From assembly GCA_003952965.2 (NCBI GenBank), contig CM025855.1:35721025-35785024 (forward strand): 64,000 bases of DNA. The letters run 5' to 3'. Origin of the DNA: Morella rubra. Its lineage: Eukaryota; Streptophyta; Magnoliopsida; Fagales; Myricaceae. The notes beneath the pieces were generated by a model. The model made no database searches. It was not told the DNA's origin and saw only the letters and a program-made list of their open reading frames with translations. Shown piece by piece: positions 1-12,640 of the stretch (within the stretch, counting starts at the first letter, position 1; the number at the start of each line of letters is the position of its first letter). Made by a program: the position numbers and the translations under genes.

Positions 1-138
1 TTTAAAAAATCTCAAAGTTTTTTTTTTGCTAAAACATAACATGAAAAACTCCAGCTTGTTCTCAAGGGGAGCTTTTCTATTTGTTAGCAAATTGTTATAT
101 TTTTTATATGGATTTGTCATCATCAAAAAGGGGAAGAT
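1..138 (+). mobile_element. 3' internal end of a Copia retrotransposon, with polypurine tract
   Basis: The segment ends in an A/G-rich polypurine tract (125-137) directly before the TGTTAG start of the LTR at 139. The preceding bases resemble the tail that usually precedes the 3' LTR in SIRE/Maximus Copia elements. The gag-pol region, if present, lies left of the window, so coding capacity cannot be judged. Confidence 0.55.
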
Positions 139-1519
139 TGTTAGCCCAAGGGTGTTTTTACAAACAATCTTCAATTGATTTTGATGATAACAAAGTCTCT
201 AAGTTTTTAAGGTCTTTAGATTTTTCAATTATCAATCCTTTCTCTTAAAAGAATTTTTGTCAAGTATCATTGTTTCTCTCTTTAAAAATTCTCTCTAAGC
301 TACTTGATCTTCATTGTACTTGTTAAATGATCATCTTTTCATTGTAAATGGTTTTGAGAATGATTGAATTGGGATAGCTCTTGTTAAAGAACATTTTTTT
401 TGTGACTAAGTGTTGGAAGTGTCGACACATTGACCCTAAGTGTCGACACATTGCACTATCTCCCGAAAGGTTGCTTTTCAGGCCATTCAAAGTGATTTTT
501 TTGGCTAAGTATGGGAAGTGTCGACACATTGACCCTAAGTGTCGACACATTGAACTAACTCCCGAAAGTTTGCTCTCCAAGCCATTCAAAATGAATTTTT
601 GGCTAAGTATGGGAAGTGTCGACACATTGACCTAAGTGTCGACACATTGAACTAACACCCGAGACTCCTTTTCTCTTGGCAAAGTTCAATGTGTCAGCAC
701 ATACCACATGTGTCAGCACATTGTCTTATTTTGCAGATTTCTTTGAGCAACGTCAACTTATTCAAAAAGGCATCCAAATGTCTCAAATGACCTCCAACGG
801 CACTAAAGCTTTGAAGACCCTTGGTGCCCTAAGAGCTTTAAATAGAAGATGATGGAGAGAGAAAAAAAAAGAGGTTGCGCCATTAACACTTGCCCTAATC
901 TCTAGAGAGAGAAAAAGCTTTCAAAGAGAAAGGAAGCTCCACCATCCAAGAAAGCTCGTACTCCCACCTGCAAATACTGTAGCTCTCTTGCAAATCTTGT
1001 CTCTTTGCACACCTCAGTACCTCACACTTGTTTATTCAGCTTAAAGAGCTTTTACTAAGATTCTCTTTGTACCCATTCTTGAAAAACACGTGAGTGTTTG
1101 TGAAAAACACTTGTCCTACTTGTTGTGTAGAAGAAATCCTCTAGGTTGTGAGGATTTGAGAGAGTGAGTTAAAGTGTAAGCTCGAAAACACTTTGTAAAG
1201 GTTACTTAGCACCCGTGAAGCTAAGGTGTACTTACTATTTGGAAAATAGTGAAGGAAGCCCAAGGAAGTCAATAGCCTTGGGGGTGGACGTAGGCAAGTG
1301 TTGGCCGAACCACCTAAAAACACGGTGTCATCTCTCTATCCTTATCTCCATTTATTTGTTGCATTTGTTTGTCTTTTCTTTCATTCTCTATATTAGTCCT
1401 TGATTACATAGATTTATTTTGTGCTCCTTAGATTCCTTAGCTTATTGGTTTAAAAGAAAAAGGAAAAAGTTTTATAAAACCCAATTCACCCCCCCTTTTG
1501 GGTTGTTTTTGACCTCTCA
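139..1519 (+). mobile_element. 3' LTR of a SIRE/Maximus-like Copia element
   Basis: The LTR starts with TGTTAGCCC after the polypurine tract and probably ends in CTCTCA at 1519 (about 1.38 kb). A C-run followed by TTTTGGGTTG at about 1485-1505 is typical of SIRE-type LTR ends. The 5' LTR is outside the window, so LTR divergence and the target duplication cannot be read. The exact right boundary is inferred. Confidence 0.6.
404..668 (+). repeat. Tandem repeat of about 98-99 bp, 2.7 copies, inside the Copia LTR
   Basis: Three successive units each hold two copies of GTGTCGACACATTG separated by a short spacer, followed by a conserved CTCCCGAAAG segment. GTCGACAC starts at 421, 520 and 618 (first site of each unit). 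The last unit is truncated. Related GTGTCAGCACAT motifs follow at about 692-720. Confidence 0.85.
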
Positions 1520-2880
1520 ATATAGAAGCCATTTACTTTCTTTTCCCTGGTCTTCTTCATGTCTAAACTGAGAGTTTTGTCATCTGAGGTCTAAGTGAAT
1601 TGCCGAAGTGTAATGCAGCAATATTTATTATACTTACTTCAATGTTGAGCAGAGCTGCTTGAATGATGTCAAGGCCCATGCTGCTTGTTTTTCTGCTGCT
1701 TATATTCATCACCACTTCTCAGTTTGAGTGGAAGCAACAACTCATGATTGACCTCGACTCAGCTCCATACATTTCACAGAAGCAATTCGAAATTTCAAAG
1801 AGGGAAGAAGTAGTAAAAGAGAAGGTAAAGAGCGTTTCTCATCTCCTGTCATGCATGTCTCATCTTAAAAGAGAAGGTTAGGGAGTGAAGATGTTTGTTA
1901 TGTGAATTATTTCTTTGCCTTAAAGATGGATCAGTAATTAGTTGAGATGCTTGCAAATAAACATATAATAAAAGCTCTCCAAGAGGTAATAATATTGAGT
2001 GCCAGAAAAGTGGATAAGAATGCTCCAACTAGCATAGTAACGAATGAGAGACATGTACCGAGCTGGATTCCGTTTCAGTTATAGGAATCCAGCTTTTAAC
2101 ATATCTTAGTAAACAGTTCACATTCAGCCACTGCATTAATGAGTTACATTGACAATCGAGATCGAGTTAATTAGTTAGTACATTAAGGGTTTATCCGTTT
2201 TATTTATTTCTGTTATTTTATTTTTTTTGATAAGTACTCAATCTAGGCTATTAATAGAAGTCAATGCAGTGGTTAAACGTGGACCATTTAAAACTGAATA
2301 TGAACCCTTACCAGTGGCGGAATTAGCACCTCACAAAGATCGATTCCTTCAAATTGGCATCATTCTCCTTGCTTTGTAGTACGGGGTGTATTCCTCAACC
2401 TAGATTATGCATCTGTACCGTGACTATAAGGTAGAGTTTTTTTCGTTTCTCCTATAATTGGGAATTTTCATTTTATACAGCTGATACAATAGTACAATTT
2501 ACTCATTCCCTGGCACTAGAACAGACTTTGGTTCCCAAGCAAATTTAGGGCATTAGAACTGTTGGTGCCTACCTAGGATTTTTTTTATTGATTAATAGTA
2601 CCTTATAAAGTTCTATGGTAATGTTGGCCACAAGATTTCTCCTATTTCATGACAAATGAAGAGAGAAAAAAAAAAAAAAAAGGGATCACAAGCCTACAGT
2701 ACTAACTAAAACTCGTAGTTGGTTGTTAATTTATAATAAACGTATTTCTACATTCGATGATTGGTGTGTTGTTTGATATTCTTGGAACTGCATAGTTCTG
2801 TTATGAATTTAGTCACTTAGTTAAAGTTGCAACGTCCTCATCTCGTAATTTAGTTGAGTTTATGAAATTGTCTTTTAAGA
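1520..2880. other. Intergenic stretch between Copia LTR and CACTA element
   Basis: Apart from the candidate short exon at 1663-1824 I see no coding region. The stretch is AT-rich with poly-A and poly-T tracts. A T-run followed by GATAAGTA at about 2218-2235 resembles the 3' tail of plant LINEs but is too short to call. No left CACTA terminal repeat was found here. Confidence 0.5.
1663..1824 (+). CDS. Candidate first exon of a small secreted or membrane-anchored protein
   Basis: An ATG at 1663 opens a frame with a strongly hydrophobic stretch at residues 4-18 (signal peptide or anchor), then a charged region rich in Lys and Glu. The frame meets a good splice donor, AAG|GTAAAG, at 1825; if unspliced it runs to a stop at 1881 (72 residues). 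The amino-acid composition looks like a real N-terminus and not random AT-rich sequence, and it reminds me of short plant membrane proteins with a following coiled coil. No second exon is visible in the next kilobase, so the gene may be cut off by the CACTA element. The family assignment is from memory and weak. Confidence 0.35.
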
Positions 2881-3221
2881 TGTACTTCCTCCGTCCCAAA
2901 TAGATGTGAGTTTGTGAGAAATGCATTTGAGTGCAGTGACTTAACATAATAATCTTCATAGGATGCTCTTAAATAGAAGAAAGTGGGTTCAAATTCAAAT
3001 AAACAAGAAGTCTTCCTCCTAGACTGGAAAGTATACTGGAATTGGATGAAAGGACATGTGGTTCTGCCATTCACTTGACGTGCATTTCACTTGATTTTTG
3101 TGGTTCTGCTATTCATATTGAATCGTGTAAATTGTTACTCGATTTCATGCAATTACAAAGCCTAGCAAATTTGCATAATATCCTAATATTCTTTAATCTC
3201 TTTCTTTTGTGCTTTGTTAGA

Positions 3222-6200
3222 ATGGATCGTAGTTGGATGCATATCACTGATAGATTCAAAGATCCTGAATATGGCACAGGTGTTGGACAATTCATGAGTA
3301 TGGCACGCCAAAATGTAGACGATCTCAATAGGGTCAGATGCCCATGTCGAAAATGTAGAAATCGTTATTACAAGCCTTTGAATGTTGTGGAAGACCACTT
3401 ATGGCTGAACGGATTTAGTCAAGAGTACACAAAGTGGGTATTCCATGGGGAGTCTGACAATTTAGAGACAACAGTTATCCAAGAAAGCTCTGATGACGAC
3501 GTAGTGAGTGATTACGAAGGTGACGAGATGGAAGAACTTTTAGAAGATGTTTATATGGGTACTTTCAGACATGCGGGGGTGGAAGAAACTTCTACCCCTA
3601 ATGGTGCTGCATGGGGTGAGTGTGACCCTAAAAAGGTCCAAAAACTATGGGAGGATGCTCAAATTCCTCTTTATCCGAGTTGCGAGACTTTTTCAAAGTT
3701 TTCATTCGTTGTGAAATTGCTTCACTTGAAGACCATTAATAACTAGAGTTCAAAATCATTTGACATGTTACTTTTGCTGTTGAGGGATGCCTTCAAATCG
3801 ATTAGGGTAAGGTTGCCCAAAACATTTTATGAGGCAAAGCAACTCAGGCGTGGCCTAGGATTCAACTATGTCAAGGTTGATGCATGCAAGAACGATTGTG
3901 TGCTTTTCTGGAAAAAGCATGCAAGTCTCTACCAATGCCCAGTTTGTAGTGAGTCTTGGTGGTCGTCTGATTCTAGGAGGCAGAAGAAAATTCCTAACAA
4001 GGTCTTACGGTATTTTCCATTGAAGCCGAGACTACAAAGATTATTCATGACAAAAATGACAGCGCGGGACATGAGGTGGCACAATGAAAAAAGGGTGGAC
4101 GATGAGAATACTCTTAGACACCCCGCTGACGGTCAAGTATGGAAAGAGTTTGACGAACAACATGCTTGGTTTGCAGAGGATGTTCGCAATGTAAGGTTGG
4201 GTCTAGCAAGTGATGGGTTTAATCCATTCGAAACTATAAGCGTGTCGTATAGCATGTGGCTAGTGTTACTTGTGCCATACAATCTGCCTCCATGGAAGTG
4301 CATGAAGGAGCCATACACCATGATGGCCTTACTAATTCCAGGTCTCAAAGCTCTTGGAAACAATATCGATGTCTATTTGAGGCTTTTGATTGATGAGTTG
4401 AAAGAGCTATGGGATAGTGGCGTGGATACGTACGATGCTCATATGTCCCAGATCTTCCAATTGCATGCTGCACTACTCTGGACCATCAATGACTTTCCAG
4501 CCTATGGAAACCTCTCAGGATGGAGCACTAAAGGGAAGTTGGCATGTCCAGTGTGTAACAAGGAAACTGTGTTAATGAGACTGAAGTATGGTAAGAAACA
4601 ATGTTACATGGGCCATCGTCGTTTCTTACCAATGGGTCATGCTTGGCGAAGAAAGAGGGCTTTGTTTGATGGAAGTGTAGAGCATCGACCGCAACCAAGA
4701 GAGTTATCTGGGGTAGATGTGATGGAGCAATTACAGAAGTTGAAAACAAGGCCACCTGGGAAGAGCCCTCTATTAAAAAAAATTCCACGTGAGTCATACG
4801 AGCTAAATTGGACCAAGTATAATATATTCTTTTAGTTACCATATTGGTCAACTATAAGGCTTAGACACAATCTTGACGTCATGCATATCGAAAAGAACAT
4901 TTGCAACAATATCTTGGGAACTCTATTGAATCTAGAGGGTAAAACAAAAGACACTGTAAAGACGCGAAAGGATTTGGAGCACCTTGGACTAAGACCAGAA
5001 CAACACATTCAGGAGCTCAATGGACGTGCGCAGGGTCTAATGCCGCCTGCATGTTACACATTATCAAAGGTCGAAAGGCAATCATTTTGTCAATGGGTAA
5101 AAGCAGTGAAGTTTACTGATGGATATGCCTCGAACATTGCCCGTTGTGTCAATGTTGCTGAATGCAAGTTATCAGGGATGAAGAGCCACGATAGTCATGT
5201 ATTCTTGCATCACTTGCTTCCTTCAGGAATCTGTGGTTACCTTCGACAAGATATCCGACAAGCCTTGATCGAGCTCAGTTCCTTTTTTAGGGATCTATGC
5301 GCGCGCGCACACTTGGCATAGATGTCTTACTTCAATTACAACGTGAGATTGCTCAAATATTATGTAAATTGGAAATGATACTCCCTCCCTCTTTCTTTGA
5401 TATTATGGTTCATTTGGCGGTTCATCTTCCCACTGAGGCGCTCCTTGCTGGTCCAGTGCAATATCGCTGGATGTATCCAATTGAAAGATCTCTCGGCAAG
5501 TTGAAGCAATTTGTACAGAATATGGCTTGCCCTGAAGGGTCAATTGCAGAGACTTATGTTGATAATGAGTGCTTGACCTTCTGCTCCATGTATATACGCA
5601 ATATGGAGACAAAATTTGATCCGAATCGTGACAGAAATGCGGATAGGGGTCAAAATAATATGGATAATCAATTTTCTGTTTTCTCCCCATATGTTCGTCC
5701 ATTGGGGTCCTTGAACACCCGTCTCATGGATAAGTGCCTTTTTGCTAAGGCGCAGTGGTATGTCCTAAATAATTGTACTAAAATTGCACCTTACTTAGAG
5801 TGAGTTTACTAGTGGTTCTTACCGATCTTTGTACACTTTGATAATATACTGGATTATTTTAGATTTATTTACACTATTATTGGTATGTCATTGTAGGGAG
5901 CACTACGAGATCGTGCGAACAAAGTGGCCAAACGACTTTGCCAAAAAACACGAGGAAGAGTTTCCCTTGTGGTTCAAGAAACAGGTAATGTTTTCCCTTA
6001 AGTGCCTTAATATTGCTATTTCTCCTGCAAAATTGCTTTTATCTGTACGTAGTATTGTTGTCTTCCATCGTTTATCTCAATTAAGGCATTTTGTGGTTAA
6101 TACATGTTGGATGGATCATTGAGTTCACTGTGCTCTACAGATAAAAGAGAAGCACGCTAGGAGTGAGGTTAGTGTTCCTCCTGCTTTGTATGCACTTGCT

Positions 6201-6917
6201 TGTGGTGCTGAACCTCGTGTTGGATCATTCACAGGGTGTATTATGAATGGAATGAGGTTTCATACTGCTAGTATGGAACAATTTCGTTGAACACAAAATA
6301 GTGGAGTGGTGGTTGATGGATGGCACGACAAGTCCCGTATTGATTTTTATGGAGTGCTTGTCGACATTTTGGAGCTGCGCTACCTAGATGGTCATAAGGT
6401 ATATCTCTTTTGTTGTGATTGGTGGGACCTCTCTGACAAAAAGAGAGGGATACGAGTCGACGAGCATTTCACAAGTGTTAACATTTCTCGCCGATGGTAT
6501 CAAGAGGATCCTTTCATCTTGGCAGGTCAGGCAAGACAAGTGATTTACATTGAAGATACTAAATTACGTGGTGATTGGCGGATAGTTCTAAAAATCCCTC
6601 CGCGAAACATGTACGATGCCCCACAAGCTTCTGTGGATGAAGACAAGGATATAGAGGTTGCCCATGATGCATTGCAAGAGGAGGTGGCCACGGGGTTTAA
6701 TTGTACAGTCTTGATGGTGGATGGTCTTTCTGGTCCATTGCGAAGAAATGATGTGGACCCAGAAACCGTTGAAGTTCCTCTACTTGCTACTATTGAAACA
6801 ATCAACGATGAGGATGATGACATCTATGGAGATTATGAGAGTGACGGTTGTATATCTAATATGGCTGAGAATGGGTCCAATGAAGAGGACTTTGAGTCGA
6901 ATGAGGACTGTGATTGA
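3222..6917 (+). pseudogene. CACTA TNP2-type transposase, broken
   Basis: The product would be the cut-and-paste transposase of a CACTA element. In order one sees the transposase-associated N-terminal domain (from MDRSWM, with a CPCRKC cysteine cluster), the Transposase_21/TNP2 core (about 3660-4830, with YFPLKPRLQRLF and LLWTINDFPAYGNLSGWST), DUF4218 (about 4870-5800, with CYTLSK and VQYRWMYPIER) and DUF4216 (6307-6630), ending in an acidic tail. Introns at 5800-5896 and 5985-6140 have proper GT-AG ends. Damage: TAG at 3744-3746 where Trp is expected, TAG at 4833-4835 where Glu is expected, an extra GC in the run at about 5302-5311 shifting the frame, and TGA at 6288-6290 where Arg is expected. 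The start follows an AG acceptor at 3219-3220. Confidence 0.9.
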
Positions 6918-7142
6918 CAGTTGTCAGCTGATTTTTTATCCCCACCAATTGATATTTCAAAATTGGTGAGTGTTCTCTGTTTTTTGGATGTGTGTTGTCT
7001 TTGTTCAGTATTACTTGAAACAATTATTTGGATGTTTAAACTCTATGGGTTGCGATTGTGTTTATTTGAATGTAGGGTTGGTGCTGATGGTGATAATGTG
7101 CTGGGTCCAGGACTAAAGATTTCCTTCTTCTTTATTTGCTGA

Positions 7143-8617
7143 GTATCTCCTAAAAATGTGAAGAGTACAAGATGTAGGAGCTAGCCTCTCATTTTGCCAG
7201 ACTTGACATATTTTTTTGAACTTTGCAACTATAGTATCCAGTAAACATGATGCTCTGTATGTTGGATTCACTAAGTTGGTATTTTTGAATTCTAATATTT
7301 AGATTATGGTTAGTAATTACACCTTGGCAATATTTGGCTTCTGGTTAGTAAAACGATTGGAATTATTTATCTCATGGTCAATGAATTGTCACAAAATTTT
7401 TCAATTAACATTTTGGATGATTATAATCCATATTTGTTTAGATATATAACTAGTGAAACCTCCACATAAATTAAGAGTTTAGATAGTTTAAATTATTATA
7501 TTTTAGTCATCATAATAAAATTGAATATTTTCAAAACATCGCTTACCAAGCTTCACTAATTTCAAAACACAACAATAGACTTGTAACTATAGTATAGGAA
7601 AGATAAAGCTAAATTTTTGAGAGCTTGCCTATTTTAGGGGACTTAGGCAGTCGCTTAGACTGCTCATAACTAGTACTGTCTTTATAAGTGGATAATTTCG
7701 TTAATCCATATCGATCCAAAATGTTGCCTACAACATTTTGGTCCACTAGAGCATCTGAAGGCATAGTTTGAACCACCTTGATTTTACCTATTTGTTAGAA
7801 TGAATGAGTTATTGGCTTAGAAAAAAACTGTTGCGTTTAGCACAATATATATCAATGGACTAGCGATTATAGTGAAGACTAACGACAAGTGGGAACATTG
7901 ACATCATAACTCATTAATGTCTTCAACAACTCAATGTGGTGTAAAATATGAGTGGCCCATGTCATTTTAAGTCAATGCATATTTGAAGCTAGTTCATTAA
8001 ATAATATCAAATGGTTTTTTTTTTTTTTTTTGGATGTTCTCTTCTGTTATCATATGGATATTTCTAGTAAACATGAAGATGATGTAGTTGAGAATTTATA
8101 AACAAAGCAAACAAAGGTGGAATCCACTATAGCTAGGAGCTGCATTGATTCGTATATGCAATAATTTAAAAATATATTATGACCAAATTAAAGAATAAGC
8201 ATTGGTCAATGTTGCAGAAACTGAGGAAAATTAGTTGTAGGTATAATGCAATTTTCATTTTCTATTATTATTGTATTAAACAAATGTTGACTTATACACG
8301 TAGCACAAAAATATAACTTATACTATTTCATAAATTATACTATTTAACCCACATTTTGTGGGAGGTATGGAAAAGTCAACACGTAACACAATTTATAAGT
8401 TATAATGAAAATTGACATTGCGCATGTGTATGGAAGTCATTTGTGAGGGGAGAGCAGCTTGTACCAACTTTATAAATGGAGGGAAAAAGATGCGTGCGCG
8501 CACAAAAAGTTCATTCTGTAACCACGGTCTTTTTTCCCTCCATTTAACCCCATAAAAGAGTTATCTTCTGCAACTCTGGGTATCTTGAAGGTGAAATCGT
8601 CATGTACTTATTGAATC
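7143..8617. other. Non-coding interior of the CACTA element
   Basis: AT-rich sequence between the two transposon genes, without a convincing open frame. A donor-like GTGAGT at about 6965 suggests that the transposase transcript continues with 3' untranslated exons. A purine-rich segment with GTGCGCGCAC lies at about 8490-8505. Confidence 0.5.
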
Positions 8618-8925
8618 ATGATAATAGGTGTGTCAAGAGGAAGGAGACGGCCGATTGGTGGAAAGAAACACAAAAATCATGGGCGTGGCCAAACATCCCA
8701 ACCCCTAACCATGCCTGAGCTTATTCCGCGAGACTTTTCTGACGATGACTCCTCTCAACCGCCAAACGACATGCTGGAGGAGCTTCGGGAAACAGGCGAG
8801 TGATAATATTTATGGTAGATGTGTGCTTTGTTGATCAATATTTTTGTTTGTTTGTATTGAAATCGTTCCCTTAACCACCCTATGCTACTGACGTTAAAAT
8901 CTTCTCTTATCTGTGGTTGGACAGC

Positions 8926-10517
8926 AATGGCTCCGAGGAAGAAGGGGCGTGGAAAGGCAACAGGAGCCATGTTAGAGAAGTTTCAAAAGAAAGGACAGAT
9001 TGCTGTGCAGGTCCCTGCAGGCGCAAGAGGGCCAATTGCTAAGAATGAACGACTCTTTAAGGAAAGGGTAACGTATTTAGTTCGACATTTCATTGATGTC
9101 CATTATAAAAGCTGGAGCGAAGTCCCAAAACAGGACAAAGAGGAGATATATGCAAGGATATTGGTAAGATTTTGGTGTAAACTTAGCAGTTGTTCTCAGT
9201 AAAACAGAGTACATATGAGAGGACAATTAGCTTAGTTTGTTGCTTTAATGTCCTACCTTCATTTGTGAAACAGGGAGATTTTGAGCTTGACTGGCATCGC
9301 CATGAAGACCAGGCTTGCATTAAGGCACGAATGGCGTACAGCTTCAGGTCAATTAAATTTCACCTCCACAAGTTGTACAAGTCTTATGCCACTAAAGAAG
9401 AGGCAAGGGCTCATCCACCTGAGGAAGTTGCAATGCCTATTTGGGAGAAGTGTTGTGATCTATGGGAAACAGAGGCCTATAAGGTATTCATATTTTTATT
9501 TTGGAATAATCCATTTATGCTATCAAGATTATGATAAAACTGCTGGTGCTAACTGGCAATACGACAATTGTTGTGTAGAGGATTAGCTAGAGAAATACTA
9601 TCAATAGGAAAAAAATGCTAGTGAACCACACATCTGGATCCAAGTCCCTACTTTGTTTGTGTATGGAAAAGGTAATTTAATGGATTCTCCGACTCTGTCC
9701 ACATCCATGTTAGTTTCCACGTTTTAGCTACCCTTCTAAAATATTCATTGTGCAGATTGAAGAGGATAAAAACATGATAGAGTTCTACAAACGCACTCGA
9801 ACAAGGGCAAACTCATCTTGGTGGGTCACACCAGCCTGTGAAGAACTATATGTAAGCCTAGCTAGACTGCTTATATGTGTTGGCTTAAATAAACTGAATT
9901 TTGTTGAATTTATGTTCCATTGATTCTAGTGTATTGATTAATTTTTATGCTTTTGCCTAAATTTTAGCAGACAATTTGTTGTTGGTTGCTTGCACGCTGG
10001 TATCATATCAGCAAATTCCTATTTTTGATTGCCTTCACTTGTACATTTACTACGATACTTTATTGTATTTTTTGGCTTATGGAGCTTGTGACTAAGATAT
10101 ATATTCTGCTATTTGGTCCCAAAGTAATTTTTGGTGTTGGTTTGCTTTCACTTGTTCATTGTGCAGGAGAGAATGAAGACATTGTACGCTGATCGTGATC
10201 CTACACAAACCTCACGAGAAATTGCAGAGGAAGTCTTTCGCAAGGTGATGGGGTCAAAATGTGGATACATGAGAGGATTAGGCAACTCTGTCATTCCTAT
10301 CCCCTCTCCATCATCTCGTTCCTATCTTGTAACCCAACTTACTCAAGAAGTTGAGAGATACAAATCAAAGCTGAAAATTTCTGAGGAGAAATATGATACC
10401 TTGCAAAATAACGTGACTACATTGATGTTTCAACTAGCCTCATACCATGAGAAGATAGATTTACTGTGGTCAGAGAGGAACTCCCAAGAAAATAGTCAGG
10501 ATGAAACTCTCCCATAG
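8926..10517 (+). pseudogene. CACTA second gene, Transposase_24-type protein, broken
   Basis: Six-part structure with consistent phases: 8926-9163, 9274-9483, 9579-9671, 9756-9851 and 10167-10517, with a possible upstream exon at about 8618-8803. Family hallmarks are a basic N-terminus (MAPRKKGRG), a VNHTSGSKS motif in the third exon, the IEFYK motif in the fourth, and a C-terminal coiled coil (about 10330-10460) that may drive dimer formation. Proteins of this type accompany TNP2 in CACTA elements and are thought to bind subterminal repeats. An in-frame TAG at 9588-9590 at the start of the third exon inactivates this copy. The upstream exon does not join in frame by a clean donor, so it may be untranslated. 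Confidence 0.8.
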
Positions 10518-11539
10518 AGGAGGGTTCCATGACACTTGTGAATGCTAGGTGAGTTTGGCATTTAAGATACAATATTTTGGACTAAGTAATGATTTTATAT
10601 GCTGAGTGATTTTTTAGAATACGTTGGGTAAATTTTTTGATGCTCTCAACATTTTGGACACAATTTTCTTATGACTCTTAACATTTGTTGTTGTCTATTG
10701 ATGTGAATGAATATGTGCAGGCATCTGTTGGTTTTTTGAGACATCCTAGGTGGGTGTTTTTTGCTTGTTGGAAGAGCAGAAGCTTAGTAGTTTTTTGAGA
10801 CATAGGTGGGTGTTTTGAGCTCCTTGAAGGGGATGGAGTGTGAGCTGTGGTTCCTTTTGTTCCAGAATTGTGATTGGCTGACCTTTTTTGTTGGGTGATG
10901 GATGAACACAAAATCAGGAATGCAGCTGGTAGGTGAATCTTTGAACACAAAGTCTTAATCTCGCACTAAAGGATGAGTGAAGTAAATTATCAAACTATTG
11001 TCACCATTTTTGCACATCGTTATATTGATGTAAATATCTGCTTATGAAAATTATGTATAGGAACCACAGCTTTTGTTCAAATCAGATCAAACTTGTAGCA
11101 TGAGCATATTTTTTTGTTGCTCACCATGGATGTAAAGAAAGTGTGTATATGCTAATAGATTAACACAAATCTTTTCTCAGTCCATCTCTCATTACCATTT
11201 GTTTAAATTTATTGTTCGAGAACAGGGACACTTGGAATGAGTTCTCAAATGAAAACAGGACACTTACAGAAAATGGAAAAAAAAAAAAAAAACGAAAACA
11301 AACCTGCAAAATAAAGAAAACACAACTTGACTAGCGACAAAGTAGCATTTCCCCAAAAAGTTGATGTGGTTATATCTGGGCACCAATGACTAAAGATATT
11401 TTCATGTGGCCAAAGCTAAAAAACAGAGTAAACTGCAGCAATCATAAATGGCCATTATACAAAAGTTTGTCGTTGTAACACAAATCAAATAGGTGTTGTG
11501 GCAACGAAAATTTCGCCGACTCGCCAAAATTAAAATTAT

Positions 11540-11860
11540 ATCTGCAACATCACCTAAAGCGTCGTTGCAGAAACCATTCTTCGATGGAAAGAAAACTGTA
11601 GCCACATACAAAAACTTGCCGCAAATAGAGATCGTATAGGCATTGCTGAAACCTTTTACTGGCAACAGAAATTTCGCTGCAATCAAAACAATATCTACGA
11701 CACCTAAAGCTTGGTTGCTGAAATCGTTCATCGACAGCAAGAAAATCGCAGTCACAAATGGCTTACAGCAACATAAATCTGCGACACTGCCTAAAGCTTG
11801 GTTGTTGAAACTGTTCATCGACGGCAAGCAAACCGCAGCCACAAACATCTTACGACAACA
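11540..11860 (+). repeat. CACTA subterminal repeats
   Basis: A unit beginning CCTAAAGC, followed by GTTG, GAAA, a TTCATCGACGGCAAG-like segment and GCAGCCACAAA, recurs at about 11552, 11705 and 11791. Related GCAACAGAAATTTCGC segments lie between. Such imperfect repeats next to a terminal repeat are the usual binding region for CACTA-encoded proteins. Confidence 0.7.
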
Positions 11861-12253
11861 TAAAACCATGTCACTGAAGTGCAGCACCTATAATCGTGGC
11901 CATTACCAACGGTTTGGGCTCATAAATGTGACGAATTAAATTGGTTGCTCTTAACTTCTTGCGATGATTTGGGCTCAGAAATGCGACGAATTAAATTGGT
12001 TGCTCTTAACTTCCTGCAACAGAAATAGAACAAGGGAGAGAGTTAAAAACAATAGAATAGAGTGCACTCTCGCGACTCTAGTATCTGTGGTTATTACTGA
12101 GTAAAAGGCGATGGAAGAAAAATACGTTGCTGGATACAAATAGTGATGACATAAAAGCAACAGAGCTTCGACAGTTTTAGAATTGTCACCTGTGAGTTAC
12201 AGCGGCAGAAATTTGAATTTTAGCTACATTCATATAGTGCCGTTGCACATCGG

Positions 12254-12266
12254 TTTTCTTGTAGTG
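12254..12266 (+). repeat. Right terminal repeat of the CACTA element
   Basis: TTTTCTTGTAGTG is the reverse complement of the canonical CACTACAAGAAAA end. The next three bases, AGC, would be one half of the target duplication, but no left partner is visible. Confidence 0.8.
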
Positions 12267-12640
12267 AGCTATTGCATAATCTAGATGCATATATGAGACA
12301 AAAGAAGGGTTGTCCATATTTTCTTAACTAGAAGTCTCCCTCCATCGAAGAGATAGTGGTTTGGTGGTTCTTACATGGGTATATCGCAATATCGATCAGC
12401 TACACAGAGATCCGGCCAGCTAAATAGACACGTACTGCAGTACTACACCTTTGAAAAAACCTCCTCATGAAAGCTGTGTTTACCCCAAGGCATTAATGGG
12501 CATAGCAAATGCTAGTTGCTCGATGTTGTTGTCCTGGTATATATGGATACCAAGAATATAGGGTTTTCCTTCACGTACGTGTAGAAAGAATGGAATCTCT
12601 CACAAGAAAGGAGGCTAAGAAGGACACCAAAATTCCGATG

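Larger units (their letters stand above)
2880..12266 (+). mobile_element. Decayed autonomous CACTA (En/Spm) DNA transposon
   Basis: The element holds the two gene types usual for plant CACTA elements in the same orientation: a TNP2-type transposase (3222-6917) and a Transposase_24-type protein (8926-10517). These are followed by subterminal repeats (about 11540-11860) and a right terminal repeat TTTTCTTGTAGTG ending at 12266, the complement of the classic CACTACAAGAAAA end. The left terminal repeat was not found, so the left boundary is approximate and the 5' end may be deleted. The 3-bp target duplication cannot be checked. Both genes carry stop codons, so this copy cannot encode its own transposase. 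Confidence 0.85.

Noticed and set aside
404-720. Regularly spaced repeats that might suggest a CRISPR array
   Set aside because: Three long units inside a plant LTR with conserved, not variable, spacers; this is eukaryotic DNA.
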